Shown: positions 45,530 through 54,298, counted from the first letter of the stretch. The stretch: DNA of 64,000 nt from Variovorax dokdonensis (GCF_030316895.1 NZ_JASZYV010000003.1:930001-994000); one strand, 5' to 3'. Program-made: numbers and translations. Notes: a model not told the origin generated them from the letters alone.

Positions 45530-45655
45530 GCAGGCCCCGGAAAAGGTGCCTGCAACGGCCGGAGCAGCTTGCCCAGAACACGATGCCATTCCAGCAAAAC
45601 CCGCCACATCACAAGTGGCGCAGACCTTGTTGGAATGACACAGCTTCGCTCTGTG
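45530..45655 (-). promoter_or_regulatory. pnp: Structured 5' leader of pnp
   Basis: Three inverted repeats in the 158 nt before pnp: GCAGGC/GCCTGC (45530-45553), a long one with CATTCCA/TGGAATG (45587-45637) enclosing CGCCAC/GTGGCG (45602-45620), and CACAG/CTGTG (45639-45655). In Escherichia coli a double-stranded pnp leader is cut by RNase III for autocontrol; here the position is the same, the sequence is not. Function is by analogy. Confidence 0.45.
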
Positions 45656-45669
45656 GTGCAGCTCCGAAG

Positions 45670-45705
45670 TAAAAAACGCCTGAGCTAGCGGGCTAACTCA
45701 GGCGT
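45670..45705 (-). terminator. Intrinsic terminator after rpsO
   Basis: Arms ACGCCTGAGCTAG (45676-45688) / CTAACTCAGGCGT (45693-45705), 13 bp with one G-T pair and a 4-nt loop, followed on the minus strand by TTTTTT. It begins 18 nt after the rpsO stop. Some read-through into pnp would be expected by comparison with other rpsO-pnp pairs. Confidence 0.85.
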
Positions 45706-45723
45706 CTTGCATGTGATTGGCGC

Positions 45724-45990
45724 TTACTTGCGCAGACCCAGCTTAGCGATCAGCGCAGTGTAGCGGTCGGCGTCCTTGGACTTCAGGTAGTCCAGCAGCT
45801 TGCGGCGGCGGCTCACGAGGCGCAGCAGACCGCGGCGGCCGTGGTGATCCTTGGCGTGCGTCTTGAAGTGCGGCGTCAACTCGTTGATGCGAGCGGTGAG
45901 AATGGCGACTTGCACTTCTGGGCTGCCCGTGTCGTTGGCAGCGCGTGCGTTGTCCTTGACGATCTCTGCCTTGGCGGCGGAATTGATCAT
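45724..45990 (-). CDS. rpsO: 30S ribosomal protein S15
   Basis: 88-residue primary 16S rRNA-binding protein of the small-subunit platform. [52 protein letters not shown] is the standard core with the [11 protein letters not shown] motif. The start at 45990 ([10 protein letters not shown]) gives the family length; the in-frame extension to 46047 is rejected. It precedes pnp, the conserved pairing. Confidence 0.97.
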   Translation of the reverse strand: MINSAAKAEIVKDNARAANDTGSPEVQVAILTARINELTPHFKTHAKDHHGRRGLLRLVSRRRKLLDYLKSKDADRYTALIAKLGLRK

Positions 45991-46082
45991 GTTTGATTTC
46001 CTGTCGTTCCGGAATATTTGACTTGCGAGCGCGCGATGGAACTGCACGCGCCGTGTGCCCTTGCGAGATGCAAAGCCCGACG

Positions 46083-46088
46083 ATTATA
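46083..46088 (-). promoter_or_regulatory. Possible -10 element of rpsO
   Basis: TATAAT on the minus strand (TATATAAT context), 93 nt before the rpsO start and inside the otherwise GC-rich gap after the aminotransferase gene. No good -35 hexamer lies 16-18 nt upstream, so only the -10 is supported. Confidence 0.35.
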
Positions 46089-46111
46089 TACCGGGCCATA
46101 AAACGGGGGAT

Positions 46112-47269
46112 TTATTGCGCAGACAACCAATTGCGTAGGCGCTCGACACCTTCTCGCAAGCGGGCCGGGTCCTTGGAGGCAAAACACCAGCGAAGCCACC
46201 CCTCGCCCTCTTCTCCGAAGGCAGAACCGGGCGCCAGACCGAGGCCTGCCTCGACCACCAGTCGCTTGGCGAGCGACAGCGAGTCGCTAAAACCGTCGAT
46301 CCGGAAGAACGCGTACATGCCTCCCCGCGCTGGCGCCACCTGTACGCCAGGCACCTGCTTCAGCAACGGCACCAATGTGTCACGGCATTGCTTGAGGTGC
46401 GCAACCACGCGCGGAGTCACCTCATCGGTGCGCTGCAAGGCGGCGATGCCAGCCCGCTGAGTAAAGACGCTTGCGCAAGAGGTGTTGAACTCGATCAGCT
46501 TGCCAATGCCTTCGACCAACTGCGGCGGAAGGACCAGCCAACCCAGACGCCAACCCGTCATCAGAAAACTCTTGCTGAAGCTGTGGACCACCACCAACCG
46601 ATCATCCGGCGAGGCAATATCGAGGAAGCTCGGCGCGCAGCCGTTGGTTGTTGGCTCGAAATAGAGCCGCTCATATACCTCGTCGGCCAGGATCCAGGTG
46701 CCCGTCGCGCGGCAATGTGCGAGCAATGCCTCCTGCTCCGGGCGACTGAGCGTCCAACCGGTCGGATTGTTGGGCGCGTTGACGATCAAGAGGCGGGTTG
46801 CCGGCGTGACGGCGGCACGCACGGCGTCCATGTCCAGCATCCACTCTCCATCGCGCGAAGTGAGGGACACGCACCGGACCTTGGCGCCCATGATGGCCGG
46901 TTGAGCCGTCAGGTTTGGCCAGACGGGAGTAATGGCCACGACGTCATCGTCCGCATCGACCAGCGCCTGGACGGCCAGCATCAGCGCGCTGACGCCGCCC
47001 GAAGTCACCGCGATGCGCCCGGCATCCACCCTGGGGTGGTAGCGACTCATGTAGCCGGCCACGGCGTCGCGCAATTCGGGCAGGCCGAGGTTGTGCGCGT
47101 AGAACGTCTCGCCCTTGGCCAGGGAGTCGAGCGCGGCTTGCCGGATGAAGTCAGGCGTGACTTCATCGCTCTCGCCGAACCAGAAGGCCAGCACGTCGGT
47201 GCGGCCGATGCCGGCATTTGCCACCTCGCGAATGCGAGATGCTTCCAGGTTCGAAATGGCTTGTCTCAT
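46112..47269 (-). CDS. Pyridoxal-phosphate aminotransferase (class I/II)
   Basis: 385-residue aspartate-aminotransferase-fold enzyme. Seen: SGGVSALMLAVQALV (phosphate-binding turn), NAPNNPTGWTLSRPE, ILADEVYERLYFE (Asp and Tyr ligands) and the PLP lysine in HSFSKSFLMTGWRLGW, plus the C-terminal LRWCFA arginine region. It transfers an amino group between an amino acid and a 2-oxo acid; which one is unclear. It lies 26 bp downstream of a gene for a Leu/Ile/Val-type binding protein on the same strand, suggesting work on an amino acid that this protein binds. Confidence 0.88.
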   Translation of the reverse strand: MRQAISNLEASRIREVANAGIGRTDVLAFWFGESDEVTPDFIRQAALDSLAKGETFYAHNLGLPELRDAVAGYMSRYHPRVDAGRIAVTSGGVSALMLAVQALVDADDDVVAITPVWPNLTAQPAIMGAKVRCVSLTSRDGEWMLDMDAVRAAVTPATRLLIVNAPNNPTGWTLSRPEQEALLAHCRATGTWILADEVYERLYFEPTTNGCAPSFLDIASPDDRLVVVHSFSKSFLMTGWRLGWLVLPPQLVEGIGKLIEFNTSCASVFTQRAGIAALQRTDEVTPRVVAHLKQCRDTLVPLLKQVPGVQVAPARGGMYAFFRIDGFSDSLSLAKRLVVEAGLGLAPGSAFGEEGEGWLRWCFASKDPARLREGVERLRNWLSAQ

Positions 47270-47295
47270 GTCATTGTCCGGAAATGTCTAGTCGC

Positions 47296-48609
47296 TCAAG
47301 GTCGCACCATGCGGCAGGTCGTCGGCATGCGCGCCTGTTCGGCCGAGAGGCTGCGGATGACGCGGAAGCCGTAGCCAGAGCCCTCCACATCGAACTGCAC
47401 GCCCGGCTCACCCCGGCGGTCCATCACCCCGACCACGAGCGACTGTTGGAATTGGTGGTCTTCGGATCGCATGAAGCCGCGCTGCCCCGCGAGCGAGACG
47501 TCGGCGTGCTCAAGTGCCCGCGCCACCGGCGATGCTTCACTGCTGCCAGCGCGCGAGATCGCCTGGGCCAACGCCTCGATCATGAGCTGCATGCGCATGT
47601 GAACGTAGTCGTCGGCTGGCTTGGGGAAGCGTTCGCGAAATGCCTTGTAGAAGGCGGCCGATTCGCCAGTTGGCACGTTGGGCAGCCAGTCTGCCACCGC
47701 CACGACGCGGCCAACACCCGCCTCGCCGATGGCCGCCGGCGCACCCAGCGCATTGCCATAGAAGGTATAGAACTTGCCCGAAAACCCGATCTCGCGTGCA
47801 GCCTTCACCAACAGCGTCAGGTCATTGCCCCAATTGCCCGTGATCACCGCCTGCGCGCCGCTGGCCATGATCTTGTTCGCATAGGGCGCGAAGTCCTTCA
47901 CCCGGCCCATGGGGTGCAGTTCATCACCCACGATCTGCACGTCGCCGCGCACTTCGCCGAGTTGGCGGCGTGCTTCGCGCAACACGGCCTGTCCGAAGCT
48001 GTAGTCCTGTCCGATGAGATAGACACGCTTGAGCTCACGATCATCGCGAATGACCTGCATCAGCGCTGCCATGCGCATATCGGCATGAGCGTCGAAACGA
48101 AAGTGCCAGAAGCTGCAGCGCTCGTTGGTGAGCGCCGGGTCGACCGCCGAGTAGTTGAGGAAGACCGCCTGCCTGGAGGGGTCGCGTTGGTTGTTCTTCT
48201 CGATGGCATCGACAAGCGCTGCGGCAATGGCTGAAGAATTGCCCTGCAGCACGATGCGCGCTCCGTCATCGAGCGCCGAACGCAGCGCGGACAGCGCCTC
48301 TTCGTTCTGCCCCTTGCTGTCGTAGCGTTCAAGCGCCAGCAGCCGCTTCGTGCCGGCGATCGTGACGCCCCCCCGCTGGTTGACCCGCTCCGTTGCCCAG
48401 ATGAGGTTGCGCCAAACGGCTTCGCCGGTATTTGCAAAGGCGCCACTGAGGCTCTCGATCAGCGCCAGCCGGATGGGCTCGGATGAAGCGGCCTTGGCTT
48501 GGCGGGTTGCCGCCAAAGCTTGCGAAAGACTCACGCTACCGGCGCCGGCGCATAGTGCCGCGGCGCCCGTTTTCAAGAGTTCACGTCGCGAAAAAAAGGG
48601 ATTGCGCAT
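47296..48609 (-). CDS. ABC substrate-binding protein, branched-chain amino acid type (orphan)
   Basis: About 437 residues, Peripla_BP_6 fold (SEPIRLALIESLSGAFANTGEAVWRNL; VYLIGQDYSFGQAVLREARRQLG). The start at 48609 (MRNPFFSRRELLKTGAAAL) gives a clean twin-arginine-like signal (SRRELLK) ending near ALA; ATG at 48657 would only add 16 residues. No permease or ATPase gene is adjacent, so it must share a transporter encoded elsewhere or act as a sensor. It is probably cotranscribed with the aminotransferase. Confidence 0.85.
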   Translation of the reverse strand: MRNPFFSRRELLKTGAAALCAGAGSVSLSQALAATRQAKAASSEPIRLALIESLSGAFANTGEAVWRNLIWATERVNQRGGVTIAGTKRLLALERYDSKGQNEEALSALRSALDDGARIVLQGNSSAIAAALVDAIEKNNQRDPSRQAVFLNYSAVDPALTNERCSFWHFRFDAHADMRMAALMQVIRDDRELKRVYLIGQDYSFGQAVLREARRQLGEVRGDVQIVGDELHPMGRVKDFAPYANKIMASGAQAVITGNWGNDLTLLVKAAREIGFSGKFYTFYGNALGAPAAIGEAGVGRVVAVADWLPNVPTGESAAFYKAFRERFPKPADDYVHMRMQLMIEALAQAISRAGSSEASPVARALEHADVSLAGQRGFMRSEDHQFQQSLVVGVMDRRGEPGVQFDVEGSGYGFRVIRSLSAEQARMPTTCRMVRP

Positions 48610-48736
48610 CGACTTGAAAAGCGCCGCGCACATTCCCAGCTTGGATGCATGCGGCACTCATGGTTGAAGGCCGCGCAGTGTAAGGGACGCGATTCTCCGC
48701 GCCCGTCGTTTGCCCAACTTCTTCAAGGAGCCGTCC

Positions 48737-49114
48737 ATGTTTTTTGCACCCACCGTCATCCGTAGTCGCAACTTCTCCCCGCGCGCATTCGACCGCAGCT
48801 TCGAGCGATTCTTCAACGAAGCCTTCACGGCAGCTCCCTCGCGGAACATGCAGTTCGAACAGGACGAGAAGAACTGGAGCCTGTCGCTTGACGTCCCAGG
48901 CCTGTCCCGTGACGACCTCGCCATCTCGATCGAAGGCGCGACGGTGCGCATCGAGAGCAAGGCTGACGCCAAGCGGCAATTCAAGGCTGCTTACGAGTTG
49001 CCGCTTGAGATCGACGTCGCGGCCAGCGAGGCCAAGCTCGAAAACGGCGTCCTGAGCCTGAAGCTTTCCAAGAAGGTCCCGGAACGCAACATCAGCCAGC
49101 TCGCGATCAACTGA
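48737..49114 (+). CDS. Hsp20 family small heat-shock protein
   Basis: 125-residue alpha-crystallin-domain chaperone. The domain runs from about NWSLSLDVPGLSRDDLAISIEGATVRIES to ENGVLSLKLSKK (residues 45-118), with the GVLSL(K)L motif near the end; the C-terminal I-x-I-like anchor is NISQLAI. Start at 48737 is set by AAGGAG (48725-48730), 6 nt upstream. It is divergent from the binding-protein gene and monocistronic, with a terminator 46 nt downstream. No convincing sigma-32 promoter was found. Confidence 0.9.
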   Translation: MFFAPTVIRSRNFSPRAFDRSFERFFNEAFTAAPSRNMQFEQDEKNWSLSLDVPGLSRDDLAISIEGATVRIESKADAKRQFKAAYELPLEIDVAASEAKLENGVLSLKLSKKVPERNISQLAIN

Positions 49115-49159
49115 GATTTCGGAGAGCCAAAGGGCGGATCCACAGCGCCCAAAACGAAG

Positions 49160-49197
49160 AAACCCGCCGGTGTCGAAACCGGCGGGTTTACTTTTTT
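49160..49197 (+). terminator. Intrinsic terminator after hsp20
   Basis: Perfect 12-bp arms AAACCCGCCGGT (49160-49171) / ACCGGCGGGTTT (49178-49189), 6-nt loop, followed by ACTTTTTTG. The A-run on its left also permits weaker function on the other strand. Confidence 0.9.
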
Positions 49198-49368
49198 GTT
49201 GCACTAATCTGTAATTGCAACATTCAGTTGCTTTTGGTTTCACAACAACAGCCGACAATCCGGAAGCATCCCTACGTCTTTTGAGGCACAAAGGCTTGTT
49301 AACTTTGTGCTTATGAGGACGGATTGACGCTTTATAGATCGTATTGTGGCCAGAAGGAGCTGTAACCG

Positions 49369-50190
49369 ATGAAACCAATGGGCACGCAAATCATGCGTTC
49401 GGGCAAAACTTCACGCTCGGACACACTGATGATCTTTCTGCCCGGCGCGTATCTGGCGCCCGAGGACTTTGAGCGCGAAGGTTTCGTCAGCGCAGTGCGA
49501 GAGCGGGACCTCGAAGCCGACGTGCTCCTGGTGGACGCCGACGTCTCCTACTACTACGACCAGACCTTCATCGAGCGACTCGACGCCGATGTGCTTCAAC
49601 CTCAACGGGCGCGCGGCTACGAAACGATCTGGCTGGTGGGCATCTCCATCGGCGGCTTCGGCGCTTTGATTCATGAACTGGCTCGGCCGGGTGGCGTGGA
49701 CGGCATCGTCGCGCTGGCGCCCTACTTGGGCCGCCGCCCGCTCGGCGCAGAAATCCGCAAGGCCGGTGGGCTGCGTACCTGGCGGGCTCCGGATGGCCCG
49801 GCGCCCGACGAGGAGATCGACCGCAAGTTGTGGCCTTGGTTGCAGCAGTACGCCGACGGCGGCGAGGCGGCGAAGCACCTGCCCCCTCTTTACCTCGGTT
49901 TTGGTCTGGCCGATCGCTTCGCGCCCAATCACCAGTTGCTGGCCGATGCCCTTCCGTCCGATCGCGTATTCACCACCGAAGGTGGCCATGACTGGCCGCA
50001 ATGGTCCGAGTTGTGGACGCGCATGCTCGACGTGCTGCCGCTGCAGGCGACTCGCCGCGCAAGCCGCACCCGCAGCCTGGCCGACGGCATGCCTGAAGGG
50101 ATTTCGCTGGAGCCGTCGCGTCCGGTAACCGTGCCGCCTATGCTGCCGCGCCAGCCAGCGGCAGTGCATCAAGCGGCCATCGCGGCTTGA
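49369..50190 (+). CDS. Alpha/beta hydrolase of unknown substrate
   Basis: 273-residue predicted cytoplasmic hydrolase without a signal peptide. [15 protein letters not shown] (oxyanion strand), nucleophile elbow [12 protein letters not shown] (Ser about 94), GLADRF (Asp) and GGHDWPQW (His) make a complete triad. Start at 49369 follows AGAAGGAG. The last 53 bases overlap the 3' end of the convergent tsaD gene; the C-terminal residues beyond the fold ([12 protein letters not shown]...) are a Pro/Ala-rich tail. I do not recognise a named family member. Confidence 0.8.
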   Translation: MKPMGTQIMRSGKTSRSDTLMIFLPGAYLAPEDFEREGFVSAVRERDLEADVLLVDADVSYYYDQTFIERLDADVLQPQRARGYETIWLVGISIGGFGALIHELARPGGVDGIVALAPYLGRRPLGAEIRKAGGLRTWRAPDGPAPDEEIDRKLWPWLQQYADGGEAAKHLPPLYLGFGLADRFAPNHQLLADALPSDRVFTTEGGHDWPQWSELWTRMLDVLPLQATRRASRTRSLADGMPEGISLEPSRPVTVPPMLPRQPAAVHQAAIAA

Positions 50191-51187
50191 CGTCGAAGGC
50201 GTAGCGGGCCGACGCGGCTTCCAGGCCCGCTTGCATGCGCATCGCCGCCGCCATGGCAATCATGGCGCCGTTGTCTGTGCACAGGGCAAGCTCGGGATAG
50301 TGAACGCGGACATTGCGCCGAGCGCAGGCTGCGTTCAACTGCTCCCGCAAGCTGCGATTCGCTCCCACGCCCCCAGCCACGACCAATCGGCCAAGGCCGG
50401 TGCGATCCAACGCGGCCAGCGATTTCTTGAGCAGCACTTCGACGATGGCTGCCTGCGTGGAGGCTGCGAGATCGCTCTTTCTCGACTCGAGGTCGTCGCC
50501 GAGACGCCGCGCCTGCGTGAGCACCGCAGTTTTCAGTCCGGCGAACGAGAAGTCCAGATCGCCGCTGTGCAGCAGCGGGCGAGGCAGCTTGAAGGCCTGG
50601 GAATCGCCCTGTTCGGCCAACTTGGCGAGCCAGGGGCCACCGGGGTAAGGCAGGCCGAGCAGTTTTGCGCTCTTGTCAAACGCCTCTCCTGCGGCATCGT
50701 CAATGGTCTCGCCGAGGATTTCATAGCGTCCGACGGCTTCGACCGCCATCAATTGCGTATGACCGCCAGAGACCAGTAGCGCGACAAACGGGAACTCGGG
50801 GGGATCCGCGCTCAGGAATGGCGACAACAGATGCCCTTCGAGATGGTGTACCCCCAGAACGGGCTTGCCCAACGCAACGCCCAGGGCGCAAGCCACGCCG
50901 GCGCCAACCAGAAGCGCGCCTGCCAAGCCAGGCCCACGCGTATAGGCCACCACGTCCACTTCGTCCAGGTCGCGGCCGCTTTCGCCCAGCACCGATTGCG
51001 TCAACGGCAATACGCGGCGGATGTGATCGCGACTGGCCAGTTCCGGCACCACGCCCCCGTAGGCCTGGTGCATGGCAATCTGACTGTGCAATGCGTGCGA
51101 AAGCAGCCTGGGCACGGCCGAGCCTTGCGTCTCGACCAACGCGACCCCGGTTTCATCACAAGACGATTCGATTCCCAACACCAGCAT
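50138..51187 (-). CDS. tsaD: tRNA N6-adenosine threonylcarbamoyltransferase TsaD
   Basis: 349-residue catalytic subunit that transfers threonylcarbamoyl to A37 of ANN-decoding tRNAs, working with TsaB and TsaE. Seen: [31 protein letters not shown] (iron-binding HxEGH), [10 protein letters not shown], and [12 protein letters not shown] with CTDNGAMIA. The start at 51187 gives the family N terminus; the extension to 51223 is not needed. It is convergent with and overlaps the hydrolase gene, and divergent from the nitrate antiterminator gene (48 bp between starts). Confidence 0.96.
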   Translation of the reverse strand: MLVLGIESSCDETGVALVETQGSAVPRLLSHALHSQIAMHQAYGGVVPELASRDHIRRVLPLTQSVLGESGRDLDEVDVVAYTRGPGLAGALLVGAGVACALGVALGKPVLGVHHLEGHLLSPFLSADPPEFPFVALLVSGGHTQLMAVEAVGRYEILGETIDDAAGEAFDKSAKLLGLPYPGGPWLAKLAEQGDSQAFKLPRPLLHSGDLDFSFAGLKTAVLTQARRLGDDLESRKSDLAASTQAAIVEVLLKKSLAALDRTGLGRLVVAGGVGANRSLREQLNAACARRNVRVHYPELALCTDNGAMIAMAAAMRMQAGLEAASARYAFDVKPRWPLDALPLAGAAA

Positions 51188-51235
51188 GGCCGGAAGTGTA
51201 GGCGGCGAGGCATGGCAAGGCACGGGACTTGCTCA

Positions 51236-52543
51236 ATGGCCCTCGAGTCACACAAGAGATCCCTTCCGCACGCGATGAAGTCCGGTCTGAGCTTCCTGGT
51301 CGCTGCCAGGCAATGCGAAATCGAAGTCCTCGAACAGTTGGGCCGCTCGGTCGAACTGGTCGGTGCCATCGGTTCGCTCGTGCATGCGCTTCAGCGCGAA
51401 CGGGGTCTGTCCAACGGCTGGCTGGGCTCGGGCGGGCAGCGCTTTGCGCAAGAGTTGGATGGGCAGACGGCGCAGAGCGACGAGCAGGAAGGGCATTTGC
51501 GCAACGCGCTCGCACATTTGATCGAATCGCCGCATGGCGCTCCGGGTGCGCGCCTTTGCAACCGCGTGGCCTGGGCGCTCGCGGGGCTGGACGCTCTTCC
51601 CGCATTGCGCCGGAGCATCCGGGCGCAAGGGCTTTCGGCCGAACGTGCCACCTCGGCCTACGTCAAGCTCATCGGCGCCCTTCTGGGGGTGGTCTTCGAA
51701 GCAGCTGATGAGGCCAGCGATCCGGCCCTGTCCCGGCCGCTCGTCGCGCTGTTCAATCTGATGCAAGGCAAGGAGTTCGCCGGCCAGGAGCGCGCTTGCG
51801 GTGCGCTGGCGTTTGCCTCGGGTGTGAACGACCTGGCACGGCAGCAGCACTGGCTTCATCTGATCGACTCGCAAGAGCAGTGCTTTCGCATCGTCGCAGA
51901 GTTCGCCAGTCCTGCATTGCTCCAGTTGTGGAAAGCCAGCCTGGACGAAGCGCCGACGGCCGAACTGGAGCGACTTCGCCGCATCGCGTGCGCAGCGCTG
52001 CCCGGCGCCACGCTGGATGGCGAACAAAGCGCCGTGTGGTTCGAGGTGTGCTCGCAACGGATCAACGCCATGCGAAGGACCGAGGTTGAACTCATGAGGG
52101 AACTGCTGACTCTCAGCCAGGATCGGCTGGTCCAGGCGCGTCACGAGCTTCAGACACAGCACGCGCTGCTGGCAAGACTGCCTGGTGCACCGGCCCACAC
52201 GCCCGAAGACTTCTTCGACCGCGCGCCCTTGATGCCGACCGCCATCGGAGGAGCACGTTCTTACGGGGTGCAACTGCAACGCTCCATTCTCGATCTGGTG
52301 CAGGAGCAGGCCCAACGCATACAGGCCGTGAACGATGAGTTGCAGACGGCGCGCGCCTCGCTCAACGAGCGCAAGCTGGTGGAACGCGCCAAGGGGTTGC
52401 TGATGGCGCACCGGCGCCTGTCGGAAGAAGACGCCCACAAGATGCTGCGCCAGACCGCCATGAACCAGAACCGGCGCCTGGTCGACGTGGCCGAGTCGGT
52501 GCTGGCCATGTCCGAGTTCCTGCCCACGAACGAAGCACGTTGA
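51236..52543 (+). CDS. nasR: Nitrate-responsive NIT-ANTAR antiterminator (NasR type)
   Basis: About 435 residues. The N-terminal two-thirds is an all-helical NIT sensor domain (VGAIGSLVHALQRERGLSNGWLGS is the hallmark near its start). The C terminus is an ANTAR RNA-binding domain (ERKLVERAKGLLMAHRRLSEEDAHKMLRQTAMN). In Klebsiella NasR, nitrate or nitrite binding to NIT lets ANTAR stabilise a leader hairpin and prevent termination. The target here is the leader at 52727-52896 just downstream, before nrtA. Start is uncertain: ATG 51236 or ATG 51275 (MKSGLSFLVAAR); neither has a strong ribosome site. Confidence 0.9.
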   Translation: MALESHKRSLPHAMKSGLSFLVAARQCEIEVLEQLGRSVELVGAIGSLVHALQRERGLSNGWLGSGGQRFAQELDGQTAQSDEQEGHLRNALAHLIESPHGAPGARLCNRVAWALAGLDALPALRRSIRAQGLSAERATSAYVKLIGALLGVVFEAADEASDPALSRPLVALFNLMQGKEFAGQERACGALAFASGVNDLARQQHWLHLIDSQEQCFRIVAEFASPALLQLWKASLDEAPTAELERLRRIACAALPGATLDGEQSAVWFEVCSQRINAMRRTEVELMRELLTLSQDRLVQARHELQTQHALLARLPGAPAHTPEDFFDRAPLMPTAIGGARSYGVQLQRSILDLVQEQAQRIQAVNDELQTARASLNERKLVERAKGLLMAHRRLSEEDAHKMLRQTAMNQNRRLVDVAESVLAMSEFLPTNEAR

Positions 52544-52581
52544 ACCGGATCGTCCGGCCGCCCCGGCCCGATTTGGTGCAA

Positions 52582-52598
52582 TGCACAAGCACTGTGCC
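52582..52598. promoter_or_regulatory. Candidate NtrC (NRI) binding site
   Basis: 17-bp TGCACAAGCACTGTGCC: GCAC (52583-52586), 7-nt spacer, GTGC (52594-52597), the geometry of the NtrC consensus. It lies about 137 bp upstream of the expected sigma-54 start point, a usual enhancer distance. A degenerate overlapping copy (GCAC at 52589, GCGC at 52600) may be a second weak site. Confidence 0.6.
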
Positions 52599-52700
52599 TG
52601 CGCACTCAGTTCCGGCGAGTTGCGCGACGTCCCGCCCCGATCCGCGTGCGCATTGGCGTTGCTGCTATCGATTTGGGAGCGCGGAGCACTGAACAAGGCT

Positions 52701-52715
52701 TGGCACGCGGCTTGC
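52701..52715 (+). promoter_or_regulatory. Sigma-54 promoter of the nrt-nas operon
   Basis: TGGCAC-N5-TTGC exactly (52701-52706 and 52712-52715): the -24 GG at 52702-52703 and -12 GC at 52714-52715 have the required spacing. The expected start point is about 52726-52727, directly before the leader hairpins. This implies activation under nitrogen limitation through NtrC. Confidence 0.85.
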
Positions 52716-52726
52716 TCAACTGAGCG

Positions 52727-52869
52727 CGTAGACCCATCAGGGGTCTGAAGGCAACGCAGTCCAATGACGGAAGGCGTTCAGCCGACCAGGACAAAGGCGT
52801 CCTCGAATGCATTCGCCGCTGCTTCAGTGCAGCACGGCGAACGCGGATCGAGGACGCCTTTTTTGTTTT
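52727..52869 (+). promoter_or_regulatory. nrt-nas leader RNA with ANTAR-type antitermination hairpins
   Basis: Three elements follow the predicted start. Hairpin 1: AGACCC/GGGTCT (52730-52746), 5-nt loop ATCAG. Hairpin 2: AACGC (52753-52757) / GCGTT (52774-52778), symmetrical AG/AG internal loop, TCC/GGA, hexaloop AATGAC (52763-52768); A at loop position 1 and G at 4 fit the ANTAR RNA consensus. Then the terminator. The 3' arm of hairpin 2 (AAGGCGTT) resembles the terminator 5' arm (AAGGCGTC), so it could pair with the terminator's 3' arm instead. Hairpin 1 does not fit the hexaloop rule. Confidence 0.75.
52793..52869 (+). terminator. Leader terminator before nrtA (antitermination target)
   Basis: Perfect 13-bp arms AAAGGCGTCCTCG (52793-52805) / CGAGGACGCCTTT (52849-52861) followed by TTTTTTGTTTT. 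The 43-nt loop holds a second hairpin TTCGCCG/CGGCGAA with an inner GCTGC/GCAGC pairing. It ends about 28 nt before the nrtA start. Left unopposed it should stop transcription before the operon. Confidence 0.9.
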
Positions 52870-52896
52870 CTTTCTTTGGTTTGTCTGGAGTCCACG

Positions 52897-54270
52897 ATGC
52901 CTCAGTCCTCTTCCCGCACGCTTCGCCGCCGCCAATGGCTCGGCGGTGCTGCCGCCCTGGCCGGCAGCACCGTCCTCGGCCTGCCCCGCGCCTTTGCCGC
53001 CAAAGGCGGCGTCGAGAAAGACACGCTGAAATTCGGCTTTATCAAGCTGACCGACTGCGCGCCACTGGTCATTGCCTATGAGAAGGGCTTCTTTGAAGAC
53101 GAAGACCTTGCCGTGACCCTCGAAGCTCAGGCGAATTGGAAAGTGCTGCTCGACCGCGTGATCGACGGCCAGCTCGACGGCGCACACATGCTGGCAGGCC
53201 AACCTCTGGGCGCCAGCATCGGCTTCGGCACCAAGGCCGACATCGTGACCGCCTTCAGCATGGACCTCAACGGCAACGCCATCACGGTCTCGAACGCGGT
53301 CTGGGAACAGATGAAGCCGCTGCTGCCCACCGAGGCCGGCAAGGTCAAGCACCCCATCAAGGCCGACGCGCTCAAGAAGGTCGTGGACAAGTGGAAGTCG
53401 CAAGGCAAGCCTTTCAAGATGGGCATGGTGTTCCCGGTATCCACGCACAACTACGAACTGCGCTATTGGCTCGCTGCCGGCGGACTCAACCCCGGCTACT
53501 ACACCGAAGGCGACATCACCGGCACCGCCAAGGCCGATGTACTGCTGTCGGTGACACCGCCGCCACAGATGCCCGCCACCATGGAAGCCGGCACCATCAA
53601 CGGCTACTGCGTTGGCGAACCCTGGAATCAGCAAGCCGTATTCAAGGGCGTCGGCGTACCGGTCATCACCGACTACGACATCTGGCGCAACAACCCGGAG
53701 AAAGTGTTCGGCGTCACGCGTGGATGGGCCGAAAAGAATCCCAAGACCCACGTGGCCGTGGTGAAGGCACTGATTCGCGCCTGCATGTGGCTCGATGCCA
53801 GTCCCAAGAACCGTGCCGAGGCGGTGAAGATTCTCAGCGGCAGCGCCTATGTGGGGGCCGACGAGGCGGTCATCGCCAACAGCATGACCGGCACTTTCGA
53901 GTACGAGAAAGGGGACAAGCGCCCCGCGCCAGCCTTCAATGTCTTCTTCAAGGACTTCGCCACCTACCCTTTCTACAGCGACGCGGTCTGGTATCTGACG
54001 CAGATGCGCCGTTGGGGTCAGATCGGCCAGGACAAGCCGGACAACTGGTATCTGGAAACCGCCCGTCAGGTCTACCGCCCCGATGTGTACATGACGGCCG
54101 CGCGCGCGCTGATCACCGAAGGCAAGGCCAAGGAAGCCGATTTCCCGAAGACCGATGGCTTCAAGGGGCCGCAGGACGGCTTCATCGACGGCATCGTCTA
54201 CGACGGCCGCAAGCCCAATGACTACCTCGCCAAGTTCCCCATCGGCCTGAAGGCCGGCGACAAGCTCTGA
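52897..54270 (+). CDS. nrtA: Nitrate ABC transporter substrate-binding protein NrtA
   Basis: 457-residue periplasmic nitrate-binding protein of the NrtA/CmpA/NMT1 family. A twin-arginine signal ([26 protein letters not shown]) opens the chain, followed by [41 protein letters not shown] and [14 protein letters not shown], conserved ligand-pocket regions. Start at 52897 follows GGAG. First structural gene of the nitrate operon, 28 bp before nrtB. Confidence 0.93.
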   Translation: MPQSSSRTLRRRQWLGGAAALAGSTVLGLPRAFAAKGGVEKDTLKFGFIKLTDCAPLVIAYEKGFFEDEDLAVTLEAQANWKVLLDRVIDGQLDGAHMLAGQPLGASIGFGTKADIVTAFSMDLNGNAITVSNAVWEQMKPLLPTEAGKVKHPIKADALKKVVDKWKSQGKPFKMGMVFPVSTHNYELRYWLAAGGLNPGYYTEGDITGTAKADVLLSVTPPPQMPATMEAGTINGYCVGEPWNQQAVFKGVGVPVITDYDIWRNNPEKVFGVTRGWAEKNPKTHVAVVKALIRACMWLDASPKNRAEAVKILSGSAYVGADEAVIANSMTGTFEYEKGDKRPAPAFNVFFKDFATYPFYSDAVWYLTQMRRWGQIGQDKPDNWYLETARQVYRPDVYMTAARALITEGKAKEADFPKTDGFKGPQDGFIDGIVYDGRKPNDYLAKFPIGLKAGDKL

Positions 54271-54298
54271 GCCCGGGCTCGATACGAAGGACATCGTC

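Noticed and set aside
48661..48736. Sigma-32 promoter for hsp20 (GTTGAA near 48664)
   Set aside because: No CCCCAT-like -10 follows at 13-17 nt.
49200..49368. Promoter for the hydrolase gene (TTGACG at 49324 with TATTGT)
   Set aside because: The spacer is only 12 nt and the -10 matches 4 of 6; nothing reliable in this 169-bp gap.
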